A stretch of 51,527 nucleotides of DNA from assembly GCA_035606335.1 (NCBI GenBank), contig DATNFP010000021.1, positions 1-51,527 on the forward strand, given 5' to 3'. The notes below the pieces were generated by a model. It had not been told where the DNA came from and ran no database searches. It saw only the letters and a program-made list of their open reading frames with translations. The stretch is from DATNFP01 sp035606335 (GTDB taxonomy: Bacteria > Bacteroidota > Bacteroidia > Chitinophagales > Chitinophagaceae). Each line of letters starts with the position of its first letter. Position 1 is the first letter of the stretch. The translations under genes and the position numbers were made by a program. Positions 17,312 through 25,712 of this stretch are shown here, piece by piece.

Positions 17312-18241
17312 CTAATGGTGTTTTTTGTCAACGTGATTCTCCAATATATTCAGAACTTTCTTTTGGTAATTATGGGGGTGATTTTTAGAATGATATAGTG
17401 TAGTCTTAAATGCCAGACTATAATCTTCTTCGGGGTAATTCTTACTGAACCATTTCTTTCTCCAGCGTATATCCGTTTTGTGCATTAGCCATTCGTTCAA
17501 TTTAGAAGGGCTCAAATGATCTAAAAGAAACTCAAGACACTTCTTTATAAAACCATCCTTTTTTTCAGCCCGTGTTTTAGGATATAAACGCAGATATCCA
17601 TTGGGTATATATTGTGACAACCATTTATTTTGCCTGATGATACCTGAATAAACAGATACACCAGATATAGGTATTATGCTATGCAATTCGATAGCTGTGT
17701 AAATATTCTTCTCTTCTATTTCAAGGTGCTCTGAATCTATAAAATAATTCATGCAGAACTGATGCTGCTTACCTACCAGAAAAGTCAACTTTTTAAATAA
17801 ATGAAGCAGTGTACGACAAATCCAAAGCCTATTATGCTTAGTGACAATGAAGAAATCATAATCCGTATTTGCGTCCGCATAACCTTTAGAAAGAGAACCT
17901 GATATACTTACAAATCTTACAAAAGGAAAGCTATAAATAAATTTACCAACGCGTATTGCACTTTTTATATGTTCCTTTGCGAGATCATTAGCTTTTTCCC
18001 TTCTTCTAACTAACTGCTTTATATCAGGCGCTATGCTATAATAGTCTTTATACTTATATACTGCCATATCAGCTTCCAAAAGAGAAAGCGCTTTATCAAT
18101 CGAATTAATATGACAAAGAATAGGACAGTTATTATGTATCTCTTCTCTTTTTAGCGGATATCTAAAAACATCATAATAGCGCAAAATATAAAGCACTGCA
18201 CCCTGAATATTATTATCAATATGAATAGGTATAAATGGCAT
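17312..18241 (-). CDS. nucleotidyltransferase-fold protein
   Basis: 309 aa. An N-terminal winged-helix-like segment (DVFRYPLKREEIHNNC, about residues 24-90) precedes a pol-beta-type nucleotidyltransferase core: SISGSLSKGYADANTDYDFF, with the GS motif and the Dx(D) metal ligands at about residues 113-131. The C-terminal half is basic and unassigned. Such proteins transfer nucleotides to small molecules, proteins or RNA. The acceptor is unknown. Its upstream neighbour, the DUF5777 gene, ends 44 bp away without an obvious terminator, so it may be transcribed as the tail of the cytochrome-YceI-DUF5777 operon. Confidence 0.75.
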   Translation of the reverse strand: MPFIPIHIDNNIQGAVLYILRYYDVFRYPLKREEIHNNCPILCHINSIDKALSLLEADMAVYKYKDYYSIAPDIKQLVRRREKANDLAKEHIKSAIRVGKFIYSFPFVRFVSISGSLSKGYADANTDYDFFIVTKHNRLWICRTLLHLFKKLTFLVGKQHQFCMNYFIDSEHLEIEEKNIYTAIELHSIIPISGVSVYSGIIRQNKWLSQYIPNGYLRLYPKTRAEKKDGFIKKCLEFLLDHLSPSKLNEWLMHKTDIRWRKKWFSKNYPEEDYSLAFKTTLYHSKNHPHNYQKKVLNILENHVDKKHH

Positions 18242-18285
18242 TATATCTCATTTTTTGAGTTTGTCAATAGTGATGCAGGGTTAGT

Positions 18286-19272
18286 TTAGTAGATGTTATT
18301 CTTTGTGTCTTTAAATTCTTTAGGACGAACTACTGTGAACATCCTGGAGATATTAAAGCCAAAGTGTATTTGCCCTTTTGCCCAGTCGTCGGTTGTTTGT
18401 CCAATAAAAGTCCGCTCTGTTATTCCTGTCGCATTTGTAAGCATTAGCTGAAATACGTGTCCGCCCGTTTCTATGTCTACACCTATTGATAAAGAATTAT
18501 GATAGCCTTCTTCAGCTAATGAAGCACCGGGCAGCACATAATAATATTCGCCGGTCAACGCAAAACGCTGAGATAATTTAATACGCCCTCCCACGCCAAC
18601 AGCCATGACATTATTTGGTTCATCATGAAAAGCCACCAAATTATAATGGATAAAAGAAGGCATTAGCTGCAATGACAACATATCATTGAACTTGTGGGCT
18701 ATTAATAATTGATTGGCATAATACAAGCGATTATTAAAGTCGTACTTTTCACCTGCCGGCAATGCCGGAGCAGGCGTAGTTTGAACGGACATATCGCCAA
18801 GATAGCTGATGCTTATTGGCATACTATTATTAGTTGTCTGCCTAAACAGTTTTATTTTAGCAAATCCATCATCTTCTTTCTGATAGGTGCTGTGAGCAAT
18901 GCCAATCATCAGCCAATCTGTAATGCCATAATCGAATCCAATTTTAGTAGTAGCATCATCCAATCCAAAAAAATTCTGTGAGCCTTCACTTAATCTGCCA
19001 AAACGATGTGAGATACGAAAATCAAGCACACCTTTAGCATCATTTTCAATGCTATGTCCATTAATAATACGAGTGGCTTTGAACGTGGCAGTTACAAATT
19101 CCGTTTTCTTCTTAACAGTATTTTGTTCGTCATTTAGCATCTTCAACAAATCACTACCAGGTTCATCAATCGTTGTATCAGTACCGATTTTCTTTCCTTG
19201 CTGTGCCAATCCATTAAAGGAACAAACAGCTAAAAACAAGGTTAAAAAAATCAGTATCCTTCTTATGTGCAT
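18286..19272 (-). CDS. DUF5777-type outer-membrane beta-barrel protein
   Basis: 328 aa. Signal peptide MHIRRILIFLTLFLAVCSFNGLAQ, a polar linker to about residue 60, then about 12 amphipathic strands: VTATFKATRIINGHSIEN, VLDFRISHRFGRLSEG, KIGFDYGITDWLMIGIAHS, GVGGRIKLSQRFALTGEYYYV. The pattern fits DUF5777 of Bacteroidota. Third gene of a tight minus-strand run with YceI (19 bp) and the cytochrome lipoprotein (11 bp further). The conserved company suggests an envelope complex or a transport channel for what YceI and the cytochrome handle (inference). No biochemical function is known to me. Confidence 0.85.
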   Translation of the reverse strand: MHIRRILIFLTLFLAVCSFNGLAQQGKKIGTDTTIDEPGSDLLKMLNDEQNTVKKKTEFVTATFKATRIINGHSIENDAKGVLDFRISHRFGRLSEGSQNFFGLDDATTKIGFDYGITDWLMIGIAHSTYQKEDDGFAKIKLFRQTTNNSMPISISYLGDMSVQTTPAPALPAGEKYDFNNRLYYANQLLIAHKFNDMLSLQLMPSFIHYNLVAFHDEPNNVMAVGVGGRIKLSQRFALTGEYYYVLPGASLAEEGYHNSLSIGVDIETGGHVFQLMLTNATGITERTFIGQTTDDWAKGQIHFGFNISRMFTVVRPKEFKDTKNNIY

Positions 19273-19291
19273 GATTAATTATTTCAAAAAA

Positions 19292-19846
19292 TTATTGTCC
19301 TACTTTACTTAGAATACTATTTACTGTGATCTCTATTTCCGAAGCTACTTTATTAGCAACAATACCAGGTATCTTGATACCATAGTCTGCAGTCTTTACC
19401 TTAAATTTTGAGTTAATTGTTATGTCATTTCCTTTTACTGTAATTGTACCGGGTTCAGTCACATTATTGGTCACACCATGGATTGTCAGCTTACCGGTTG
19501 TCTTAACATTGTAAGTACCGTCTTTTGAAAAGTTTACATCGCCCAGATCATCAATTTTCCCTTTAAACTCTGCCTTAGGGTATTTATTACTTTCCATGTA
19601 GTCGTCATTAAAATGCTCCTGCATCAGCTCTTTCTCAAACTTGAAACTTATTATGGGAGCCTGAAATACAACGTCTCCACTTTTTCCGTCAATAATACTG
19701 GCGACCTCATTATTAAAAGCCTCAATATTTTCAATTGGAGTAGACGAAAAGAAACTTATCTTTCCTGTACGAGTCAAATACTTTTGGGCAAACGATGCGT
19801 TAGTACCGCAAAACAAAATCAACGCTATTATTGTTACCTTTTTCAT
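19292..19846 (-). CDS. YceI-family periplasmic protein (copy 1)
   Basis: 184 aa with signal peptide MKKVTIIALILFCGTNASFAQ. YceI/lipocalin-like features: EHFNDDYMESNKYPKAEFKGKI, a GKLTIHGVT block and DYGIKIPGIVANKVASEIEI near the C-terminus. YceI proteins form a calyx that binds isoprenoid quinones or other polyprenoid lipids in the periplasm. It sits between the cytochrome lipoprotein and the DUF5777 barrel, with gaps of 11 and 19 bp. A diverged second copy is at 24182-24733 next to the histidine kinase. The two share the EHFNxxYME, KIHG-like and IKIP positions. Confidence 0.92.
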   Translation of the reverse strand: MKKVTIIALILFCGTNASFAQKYLTRTGKISFFSSTPIENIEAFNNEVASIIDGKSGDVVFQAPIISFKFEKELMQEHFNDDYMESNKYPKAEFKGKIDDLGDVNFSKDGTYNVKTTGKLTIHGVTNNVTEPGTITVKGNDITINSKFKVKTADYGIKIPGIVANKVASEIEITVNSILSKVGQ

Positions 19847-19857
19847 AAACTATTTTA

Positions 19858-20220
19858 TCAATTATTTGGACATCCAAGATTAATCCATCTTCTTATTTTA
19901 TTAATGTTACAATCTGATAATTTTTCACCATTCAATGGCATTTGAGGATAGCCATCAGCATAAGTAATTACATTCAGCATCAAACCGCTTGTTGCTGCAG
20001 TATACACCCCATTATAGGTGGTATAATCAAATCCATTTTGAGCACTCACTGAATTATGACATCCGGTTAAGGCACAATATTGAGCCACAATAGGCTGTAT
20101 TGTACCAGAATATGTAACGTTAGTTGTATCGCATGTATCAGCAGGATACAGATCCTGTTTATTTTTACTATAACAACTGCTTATTAAAACTACGCATAAT
20201 ATTGCTAAAACTTTCCTCAT
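19858..20220 (-). CDS. c-type cytochrome-like lipoprotein
   Basis: 120 aa. A signal with lipobox ISSC (Cys16) predicts a membrane-anchored lipoprotein. The core TIQPIVAQYCALTGCHN has a heme-binding-like motif, but spaced CX4CH (Cys49, Cys54, His55) rather than CXXCH. Met94 in YPQMPLNG is a candidate sixth ligand, and the C-terminus (LSDCNINKIRRWINLGCPN) matches the small cytochromes usually found with YceI and DUF5777 in Bacteroidota. It would carry electrons in the periplasm or at the outer membrane. First gene of the cytochrome-YceI-DUF5777 run. Heme attachment is inferred, not proven. Confidence 0.8.
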   Translation of the reverse strand: MRKVLAILCVVLISSCYSKNKQDLYPADTCDTTNVTYSGTIQPIVAQYCALTGCHNSVSAQNGFDYTTYNGVYTAATSGLMLNVITYADGYPQMPLNGEKLSDCNINKIRRWINLGCPNN

Positions 20221-20247
20221 TTATGATCATTTGTGCACATGAAATAA

Positions 20248-20324
20248 AAACGCATGTAAGCGACACTTTGTTCAATTATTAACACTTTCAAAATAAATAT
20301 TATTGTGCCGCTTACTCTGCGTTT
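20248..20324. repeat. imperfect inverted repeat, IS66-like ends
   Basis: AAACGCATGTAAGCGACAC (20248-20266) is matched by the reverse complement of 20305-20324 with one inserted base and two substitutions; 38 AT-rich bases separate the arms. The arms contain GTAAGCG...CGCTTAC, the conserved tip of IS66-family terminal repeats. It lies 28-104 bp upstream of the cytochrome gene start, so it may be a transposon relic, a MITE or a regulatory dyad. Confidence 0.55.
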
Positions 20325-20588
20325 CACCAGGTGGGATGAATAGCTCTTGTCAGGTCTATGAACTCATTAGAGTTTTTGACTGTTATGGTTTGCCCCTGTT
20401 AAACCTTTCCATGCAGTTTTTACTAATAGCTGCTCTGCCCCCAAAGCTACTACTAACTACACAGAAATTAAGACTCGAGCATTTCAAATACCTGCTTTGT
20501 AATACTAAAGTAGATACACCTGCTACCTTATAAAAATGCAATTTGACGAAACGGGAAAAATGATTGATGAAGTGCTTGATAAAATCTT
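20325..20588. other. intergenic stretch without a gene
   Basis: With the repeat, this completes a 368-bp gap between the cytochrome start and the LytTR regulator stop. Short open frames on the plus strand (20303-20533 and 20536-20766) have no recognisable protein features, and the second runs antisense into the regulator. Minus-strand frames are full of stops. No terminator hairpin for the regulator gene was found. It may be decayed mobile-element sequence linked to the adjacent inverted repeat (inference). Confidence 0.55.
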
Positions 20589-21332
20589 TTATAGCTCACC
20601 GGCAAGCCATTGTTTAAAATCGGCAGCCCTTTCTGAGCTAACAATCGGTTGCTCTTTTATAGCAGGCTTCAATGTGACAATCACACGCGCCTTAGTATAT
20701 GTTTTCATTTCGCCGATCGCTTTGAGGCTGATAATGTATTGCCTGTTGATGCGGAAAAAATCGTGAGGATCCAGCATTTGTTCCAATGAATCAAGGTTAT
20801 TATCCATTGGATAATTCCGCCCTTCTAATGTACGTGCAAAGGTTGCTTTGTTTTCGCTATAGCAGTAAGCAATATCCTCTACAGGAAGAGCAATAATATG
20901 ATCGCTGAAACGAATCAGGAAACGTTTCTTATAAGATAACTTAGGTTCCTGAAATGAACCTGATTTGTTAAAAATCTCACTGAACTGTTTTATCTTTTGG
21001 AATGCACCTTCAAGATCTTCTTTTTTTATTGGCTTCAGTAGATAATCTATCGTCGCTGACTTAAAAGCTTCGATAGCATAATTATCATGAGCAGTTGTAA
21101 ATATAACAGGGCAACTGATATTTACAGAATTCAGTAAATCAAATCCTGAACCATCGGCAAGATGTATATCCAGGAAGACAATATCGGGAGATGAATTTTG
21201 TGCAAACCATTCTCTTGCCGCTTTTACATTGTCGATGTTTGCAATAATCTCAGTACCCGGGGCTACCTCGTTTATTAGTTTGCTAAGCCTCTTAAAGGCA
21301 GGTAACTCGTCCTCTATAATTAGTACTTTCAT
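20589..21332 (-). CDS. LytTR-family response regulator
   Basis: 247 aa. The receiver domain (residues 1-120) has acidic pocket Glu7/Asp8, phospho-acceptor Asp55 in DIVFLDIHL, and the conserved Lys in YLLKPIKK. The C-terminal LytTR DNA-binding domain (about 145-245) contains RFLIRFSDHIIALPVEDIAYCYSE, FFRINRQYIISL and a Lys-rich C-terminal strand. It is overlapped by the sensor kinase gene in the ATGA style (4 bases) and is its cognate regulator. Targets are unknown. The neighbouring cytochrome-YceI-DUF5777 run and the YceI gene upstream of the kinase are the obvious candidates. Confidence 0.96.
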   Translation of the reverse strand: MKVLIIEDELPAFKRLSKLINEVAPGTEIIANIDNVKAAREWFAQNSSPDIVFLDIHLADGSGFDLLNSVNISCPVIFTTAHDNYAIEAFKSATIDYLLKPIKKEDLEGAFQKIKQFSEIFNKSGSFQEPKLSYKKRFLIRFSDHIIALPVEDIAYCYSENKATFARTLEGRNYPMDNNLDSLEQMLDPHDFFRINRQYIISLKAIGEMKTYTKARVIVTLKPAIKEQPIVSSERAADFKQWLAGEL

Positions 21333-24178
21333 AATAATGGTAATATTACGATGAATTCGTTTTTATATGCCCCGAATTTTATGCGCTTGTTAGTTAACAG
21401 TGCATATCTTTTACGAATATTAATAAGACCTAAGCCGGAACCTTTTTCCTTACTTATTTTTAATTGCAAAGTATTGCGAACTGTAATATCATTTGCAGTC
21501 GCGATTATATGTATACTTAGAGGCTTAGATGCACTTACTATATTATGCTTTATTGCATTTTCGACTAGCAATTGCAATGCCAATGGTATTATCTTTTTTC
21601 TCTCCATTATATCTTCAGGTATATCCACTTCTACACAAAGCGCATCGCCAAACCTGCTTTTCTGTATATAAATATAACTGGATAAAATTTCCCATTCTTC
21701 AGATAGGTTGATAAGATCTTTATCCCTGTAAGCCAGGGTTTTTCGATAAAGGTCTGACAACTGCACGGTATAGTCTATGGCGGTGTCCTTATCTTCTTCT
21801 ATCAGATTGGTGAGTGTGTTTAAGCTATTGAATAGAAAATGCGGGTTTACCTGGCTCTTTAAATGCTCATACTCAAAAATCATCCTTTCTTTTTGCAATT
21901 GTGATATCTTTTTAAACCTTTTTTCCCTGATCTTAATATATACATATCCTATCGCTAAAACAACAAGTATTACAAATAAAATGAACCACCAGCGCCGCCA
22001 TACTGGAGGAGCTATTGAAAACGAGTATCGCGCCTCCTTAGCATTATCAAAGTTATCACTCAAAGAAGCCTGTACCCTGAATAAATATTTCCCCGGCGGT
22101 AACTGGGCAAATGTTGCTGATTCATCATCAGTAAGTATCCATGCATCGTTATGCCCCCCCAGCATGTAACGGTAATGCAGCTGCTCCATATTTGAATAGC
22201 TAATCCCTTCAAAATAGAAACTTATATGATTTTCATTATAAGAAAAATTATGTTTATAGCTATTAATAGGATTTAAAAACATACTAACCTCTGATATGTG
22301 CACTTCGGGTTTTATATCGAATGCAGTATGTATGCTTTTAAATATTGTAAACCCATGTTCATAAGGAACATAAACATTGCCCTCCATATCGTTAGCCGCA
22401 CAATTCAGCATATTTGACAGGCTATCAATACCCAAGTCGGCATGGCGCCTGAATTGCCTATATTGTCCGCTACCCGGATACCATTCATCCACCCCTTTCT
22501 GATTTACAATTATCACCTGACCCGAAGCATTGGCAAGCACTGTATATATATTAATATCCTGCAACCCATTTCTGCGGGTGATCCTACGCCACGTTTTCCC
22601 ATTAAATGAATATAATCCTTTAAAAGTACCTGCCCACATATTTCCATAAATGTCCTGTGCAATCGTATATATTACTTTTGAGTTCAACCCGGAAGATGAA
22701 TCCCAGTGATAATATTGTTGCCCATCGTACATACATACCCCTGCACCATCTGTAGCCATCCATACATGCCCTAACCTGTCTATGAATAACCTGTAAACAT
22801 AATCGCTGCCTATACCAGAACGCTTATTGTGATGTTTTACATCCACAACTTTACCACCCCCTGATGTAGTAATTTCTTCAACACCATTAAGACTTGCAAC
22901 CCAAACGCGATCATTATATCCTGCAAGATCGAGTATACTACTGTTATTTAAGGTTGGAATATCTGTTATCTGCCGAGGGCTTTTCTCCCCTTCTTTCCAA
23001 TACCATACACCCTTTCCAAATGTGCCCATCCAAAGCCCTTTTGCTGTATCAGGGTAAATGCATGTTATAGCGGCAGGTACAGATGTGTTATACCTGGGTA
23101 TATCTACAGAGTCGTTTAAGTGCATGGAGAAAAGACGATTATTCTCGGCAAACCAAAGCACATCATTTTTATCACAGATAATAGCTGTAAGGTTATGTAA
23201 TGAAAAAGAATCAATTTTGATAAAGGAAGCATACTCTGCTGTTATCATTGTTATACCCTGATTTGTTGCACACCATATATTTCCTGATTTGTCCATTATC
23301 AGTTTGTACAACTTTTTACCTTGAATAGGATATGGTATGACACTAACTGAGTCATTCACGAGCGACACATGGAGCAAGTAGCCATCGTCTGTTATTACCC
23401 ATGCGCGATTGCGACCCAATGGAATAATGTCATTCACCTGGCCCCACAACCATTTATTGCCGTTTTTAGTTATTTGCCACGATGCATTATTTGTTGCAAG
23501 ATCAAGCCTGATCACCCCACCCTCCTGCGTACCAATCCAAAAAGATTGTGTTCCGGGAACCCGTTTTAATATTCTCACAATATTGTCGGGCAATCCATTT
23601 TTTGTCGTAATGGCATTGACCAAAACTTTGCCATTCATACTTCTTACTATGTTAAGCCCCTGATCTGTTGCAATAAGAGCATAATCCTTCATCACAAGGG
23701 CGTTATAGTTATAATTGTCTGACAAACCGCTACCGGTATCTAATAAAATACCGATATTGTTGTTAATCACGTAAGTACCCACTTCTGTACAAACCCATAA
23801 TTGCCCTGCTTTATCCACATGAATAGACAGAACAGGTGAGCGCGGTGAGGCATTGACGGTATGTATAGGTGTAACAAAATTGCGAATAACGACCCCAATT
23901 GTGCCGTTCGCATAGCCAACCCATATATTGTCGCCTGCTGCGGCAATCGCAGTTACCGGCTGATGAATACTATCAGTTATTGCAGTAAATGTTCTTCCAT
24001 TAAAACGATATACGCCATTCTCAGCTGCAAGCCATATATATCCAATATTGTCCTGCACCAGATCATTTACCCGGACAGGTGAATTGGATTCATTGAGCCA
24101 AAAATCTTTATTAAAGGGACGCTGCGCGCCCATCTGAAATGATAAAAATGAAGCAATAAGAAAGATTATATACCGCAT
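21329..24178 (-). CDS. two-component-regulator-propeller histidine kinase (LytS/His_kinase type)
   Basis: 949 aa. A signal peptide is followed by about 14 beta-propeller repeats (IGYIWLAAENGVYRFNG, GNIWCATNQGITMI, GHVWMATDGAGVCMYDG, GNMWAGTFKGLYSFNG), a Y_Y_Y domain (LHYRYMLGGHNDAWI), one transmembrane helix (WWFILFVILVVLAIGYVYI) and a cytoplasmic His_kinase domain with the phospho-acceptor in SQVNPHFLFNSL and an ATPase part (LLVENAIKHN, GSGLGLINIRKRY). The periplasmic two-propeller sensor is usual for glycan or polymer signals in Bacteroidota, but here no polysaccharide locus is adjacent. A YceI gene ends 3 bp upstream. The downstream regulator overlaps by 4 bases. Confidence 0.95.
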   Translation of the reverse strand: MRYIIFLIASFLSFQMGAQRPFNKDFWLNESNSPVRVNDLVQDNIGYIWLAAENGVYRFNGRTFTAITDSIHQPVTAIAAAGDNIWVGYANGTIGVVIRNFVTPIHTVNASPRSPVLSIHVDKAGQLWVCTEVGTYVINNNIGILLDTGSGLSDNYNYNALVMKDYALIATDQGLNIVRSMNGKVLVNAITTKNGLPDNIVRILKRVPGTQSFWIGTQEGGVIRLDLATNNASWQITKNGNKWLWGQVNDIIPLGRNRAWVITDDGYLLHVSLVNDSVSVIPYPIQGKKLYKLIMDKSGNIWCATNQGITMITAEYASFIKIDSFSLHNLTAIICDKNDVLWFAENNRLFSMHLNDSVDIPRYNTSVPAAITCIYPDTAKGLWMGTFGKGVWYWKEGEKSPRQITDIPTLNNSSILDLAGYNDRVWVASLNGVEEITTSGGGKVVDVKHHNKRSGIGSDYVYRLFIDRLGHVWMATDGAGVCMYDGQQYYHWDSSSGLNSKVIYTIAQDIYGNMWAGTFKGLYSFNGKTWRRITRRNGLQDINIYTVLANASGQVIIVNQKGVDEWYPGSGQYRQFRRHADLGIDSLSNMLNCAANDMEGNVYVPYEHGFTIFKSIHTAFDIKPEVHISEVSMFLNPINSYKHNFSYNENHISFYFEGISYSNMEQLHYRYMLGGHNDAWILTDDESATFAQLPPGKYLFRVQASLSDNFDNAKEARYSFSIAPPVWRRWWFILFVILVVLAIGYVYIKIREKRFKKISQLQKERMIFEYEHLKSQVNPHFLFNSLNTLTNLIEEDKDTAIDYTVQLSDLYRKTLAYRDKDLINLSEEWEILSSYIYIQKSRFGDALCVEVDIPEDIMERKKIIPLALQLLVENAIKHNIVSASKPLSIHIIATANDITVRNTLQLKISKEKGSGLGLINIRKRYALLTNKRIKFGAYKNEFIVILPLL

Positions 24179-24181
24179 AAA

Positions 24182-24733
24182 CTATTTCTTAGGAACAAGT
24201 ATAGCGTTTACGGATACGTTTATATCAGGAGCCAATTTATCATACACAACTCTCGGAATTTTTATATTGTGATCGGCAAGTGGCACAACAAAATCTGATT
24301 CTATTGTCATTACTCCATTTTTAACATTGATCTCTGATTTTATAATCCGCTCCTGTTCTGCACCATGAATCTTTAATTTGCCCTTTGTTCTTACAGTATA
24401 GTCACCATCTTTTGAAAGGTCCACCTCTTCAATTATTTTTCCTATATAAGTTGCAAATGGATAATAAACTGTTTCCATATAGTTTTCATTAAAATGCTCT
24501 CTTTGCAATGGACTGTTAAACCCTACAAACGAGGAAATGTTCAATTTGAAAGCAAATGTTCTTTTCCGAATATCTATGGCGCCCTTTAACTGGTCTGAAG
24601 AAGCTTTAATAAGTTCCTGGGGGGCATCTGAATGGAAACGTACAGTACCATTGCTTATCTCATATATTTCACTTTGGGCAGATGAGGCAAATGAAAAAAA
24701 GAAAAGCAATAGCGGCAATAAAAGTCTTCTCAT
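24182..24733 (-). CDS. YceI-family periplasmic protein (copy 2)
   Basis: 183 aa, signal peptide MRRLLLPLLLFFFSFASSAQ. YceI features: REHFNENYMETVYYPFATYIGKI, GKLKIHGAEQERII and DHNIKIPRVVYDKLAPDINV. It shares family positions with copy 1 but is strongly diverged, so it is not a recent duplicate. It is followed by the propeller kinase after 3 bp, giving a YceI-kinase-regulator transcript. A lipid-binding YceI encoded in the same operon as a sensor could be the ligand carrier or a co-sensor (inference). Confidence 0.92.
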   Translation of the reverse strand: MRRLLLPLLLFFFSFASSAQSEIYEISNGTVRFHSDAPQELIKASSDQLKGAIDIRKRTFAFKLNISSFVGFNSPLQREHFNENYMETVYYPFATYIGKIIEEVDLSKDGDYTVRTKGKLKIHGAEQERIIKSEINVKNGVMTIESDFVVPLADHNIKIPRVVYDKLAPDINVSVNAILVPKK

Positions 24734-24827
24734 TAGCTAAAATAAAAATAATAATTTAAGTTTTCAATTATCTAAAAATAAATATATTATAAATTTATTA
24801 AATAAATAATTTAATCAAAGACATATT

Positions 24828-24835
24828 TACATTTG
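24828..24835 (+). promoter_or_regulatory. putative -7 element (TACATTTG)
   Basis: Exact TAnnTTTG match 44 bases before the PPTase ATG, in an AT-rich divergent spacer. No convincing -33 TTTG. Confidence 0.45.
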
Positions 24836-24879
24836 CAATAATTTTAAGGAATAGTGAATTATACAAATCAAAGTGATCA

Positions 24880-25626
24880 ATGGAAATCAATTCTGAGATA
24901 GAAGATAAAGACTTTGTACACATCTGGACATGCAACATAAACAGCAGTAACATCCCTAAAAGTAAAATTCAAAGTGTTTTTTCGGCTACCGAGCTATCAA
25001 GAGTAAAGGCATTCAATGATCCAGAAGATAAAAACCGGTATATTAATGCTCATTTTTTTCTAAGAAATATTCTGAGCAAATACACCAGCTCTTCACCTGA
25101 AAATATTGAGTTCTTTTACTCACCCCACTATGAAAAACCCTTTATAGACAGCTCATTCAATATTAATTTCAATCTTTCTTACCGTAATGACTGGGCGCTA
25201 CTCGCAATAACGGATCAGGCAGCCGTTGGTGCTGATATAGAAATGCATATTGAAATAAATGGATTAGACACATTTGCCTCCAATTTTTTTTCGGAGAAAG
25301 AAAGAAGATGGCTTAATTCTGTGCTTCCCGGCTCTGAACAAAATAAAAGGTTTTTTACCGTTTGGACCCTAAAGGAAGCATACATGAAAGCTACCGGTGA
25401 AGGGCTGAGCATGCAATCACAGGATTTTTCAATTATCATAAGAAATAATGAACCTATACTGGACTTGCTTAACGAACATGCAAATGCCAAATGGATATTG
25501 AAGGAAATAAGCGCCCCGGATAGCTATTCTGCTGCTATAGCCATTAAAAAAAACATAGGTACACCCAATATCATAGTTCAAAACTTTCCAATATTAGACC
25601 TAAGCCAAGTCTGCTCCGTAGAATAA
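24880..25626 (+). CDS. Sfp-type 4'-phosphopantetheinyl transferase
   Basis: 248 aa, typical Sfp/AcpT length. Family motifs in order: FNLSYRNDWALLAI (substrate His/Asn-type strand), VGADIE (Mg-binding Asp/Glu), FFSEKERRWL and WTLKEAYMKATGEGLS (the WxxKEAxxK motif). It transfers 4'-phosphopantetheine from CoA to a conserved serine of carrier proteins. Sfp-type enzymes usually serve secondary-metabolite or pigment carrier proteins. The only carrier protein in the window is the ACP at 509-766, 24 kb away. It stands alone between two divergent operons. Confidence 0.93.
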   Translation: MEINSEIEDKDFVHIWTCNINSSNIPKSKIQSVFSATELSRVKAFNDPEDKNRYINAHFFLRNILSKYTSSSPENIEFFYSPHYEKPFIDSSFNINFNLSYRNDWALLAITDQAAVGADIEMHIEINGLDTFASNFFSEKERRWLNSVLPGSEQNKRFFTVWTLKEAYMKATGEGLSMQSQDFSIIIRNNEPILDLLNEHANAKWILKEISAPDSYSAAIAIKKNIGTPNIIVQNFPILDLSQVCSVE

Positions 25627-25662
25627 ACAGATATAAAATCAGATAATTCTCAATTTCAAGTT

Positions 25663-25690
25663 TTTGGATAACTGTATTTTTCTATTTTTG
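25663..25690 (+). promoter_or_regulatory. putative promoter of the DUF2723 gene
   Basis: TTTG at 25663-25666, a 16-base spacer and TATTTTTG at 25683-25690, an exact TAnnTTTG element. The ATG follows 22 bases later. Confidence 0.55.
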
Positions 25691-25712
25691 TTGCCTGTCT
25701 AAATAAAGCTGC

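Noticed and set aside
20303..20533. 76-aa plus-strand frame in the 368-bp gap
   Set aside because: No signal, domain, good start or neighbour support; composition is like non-coding sequence. Kept only as part of the gap description.
21777..22169. 130-aa plus-strand frame
   Set aside because: Antisense to the kinase domain and propeller end of the histidine kinase; no family features.
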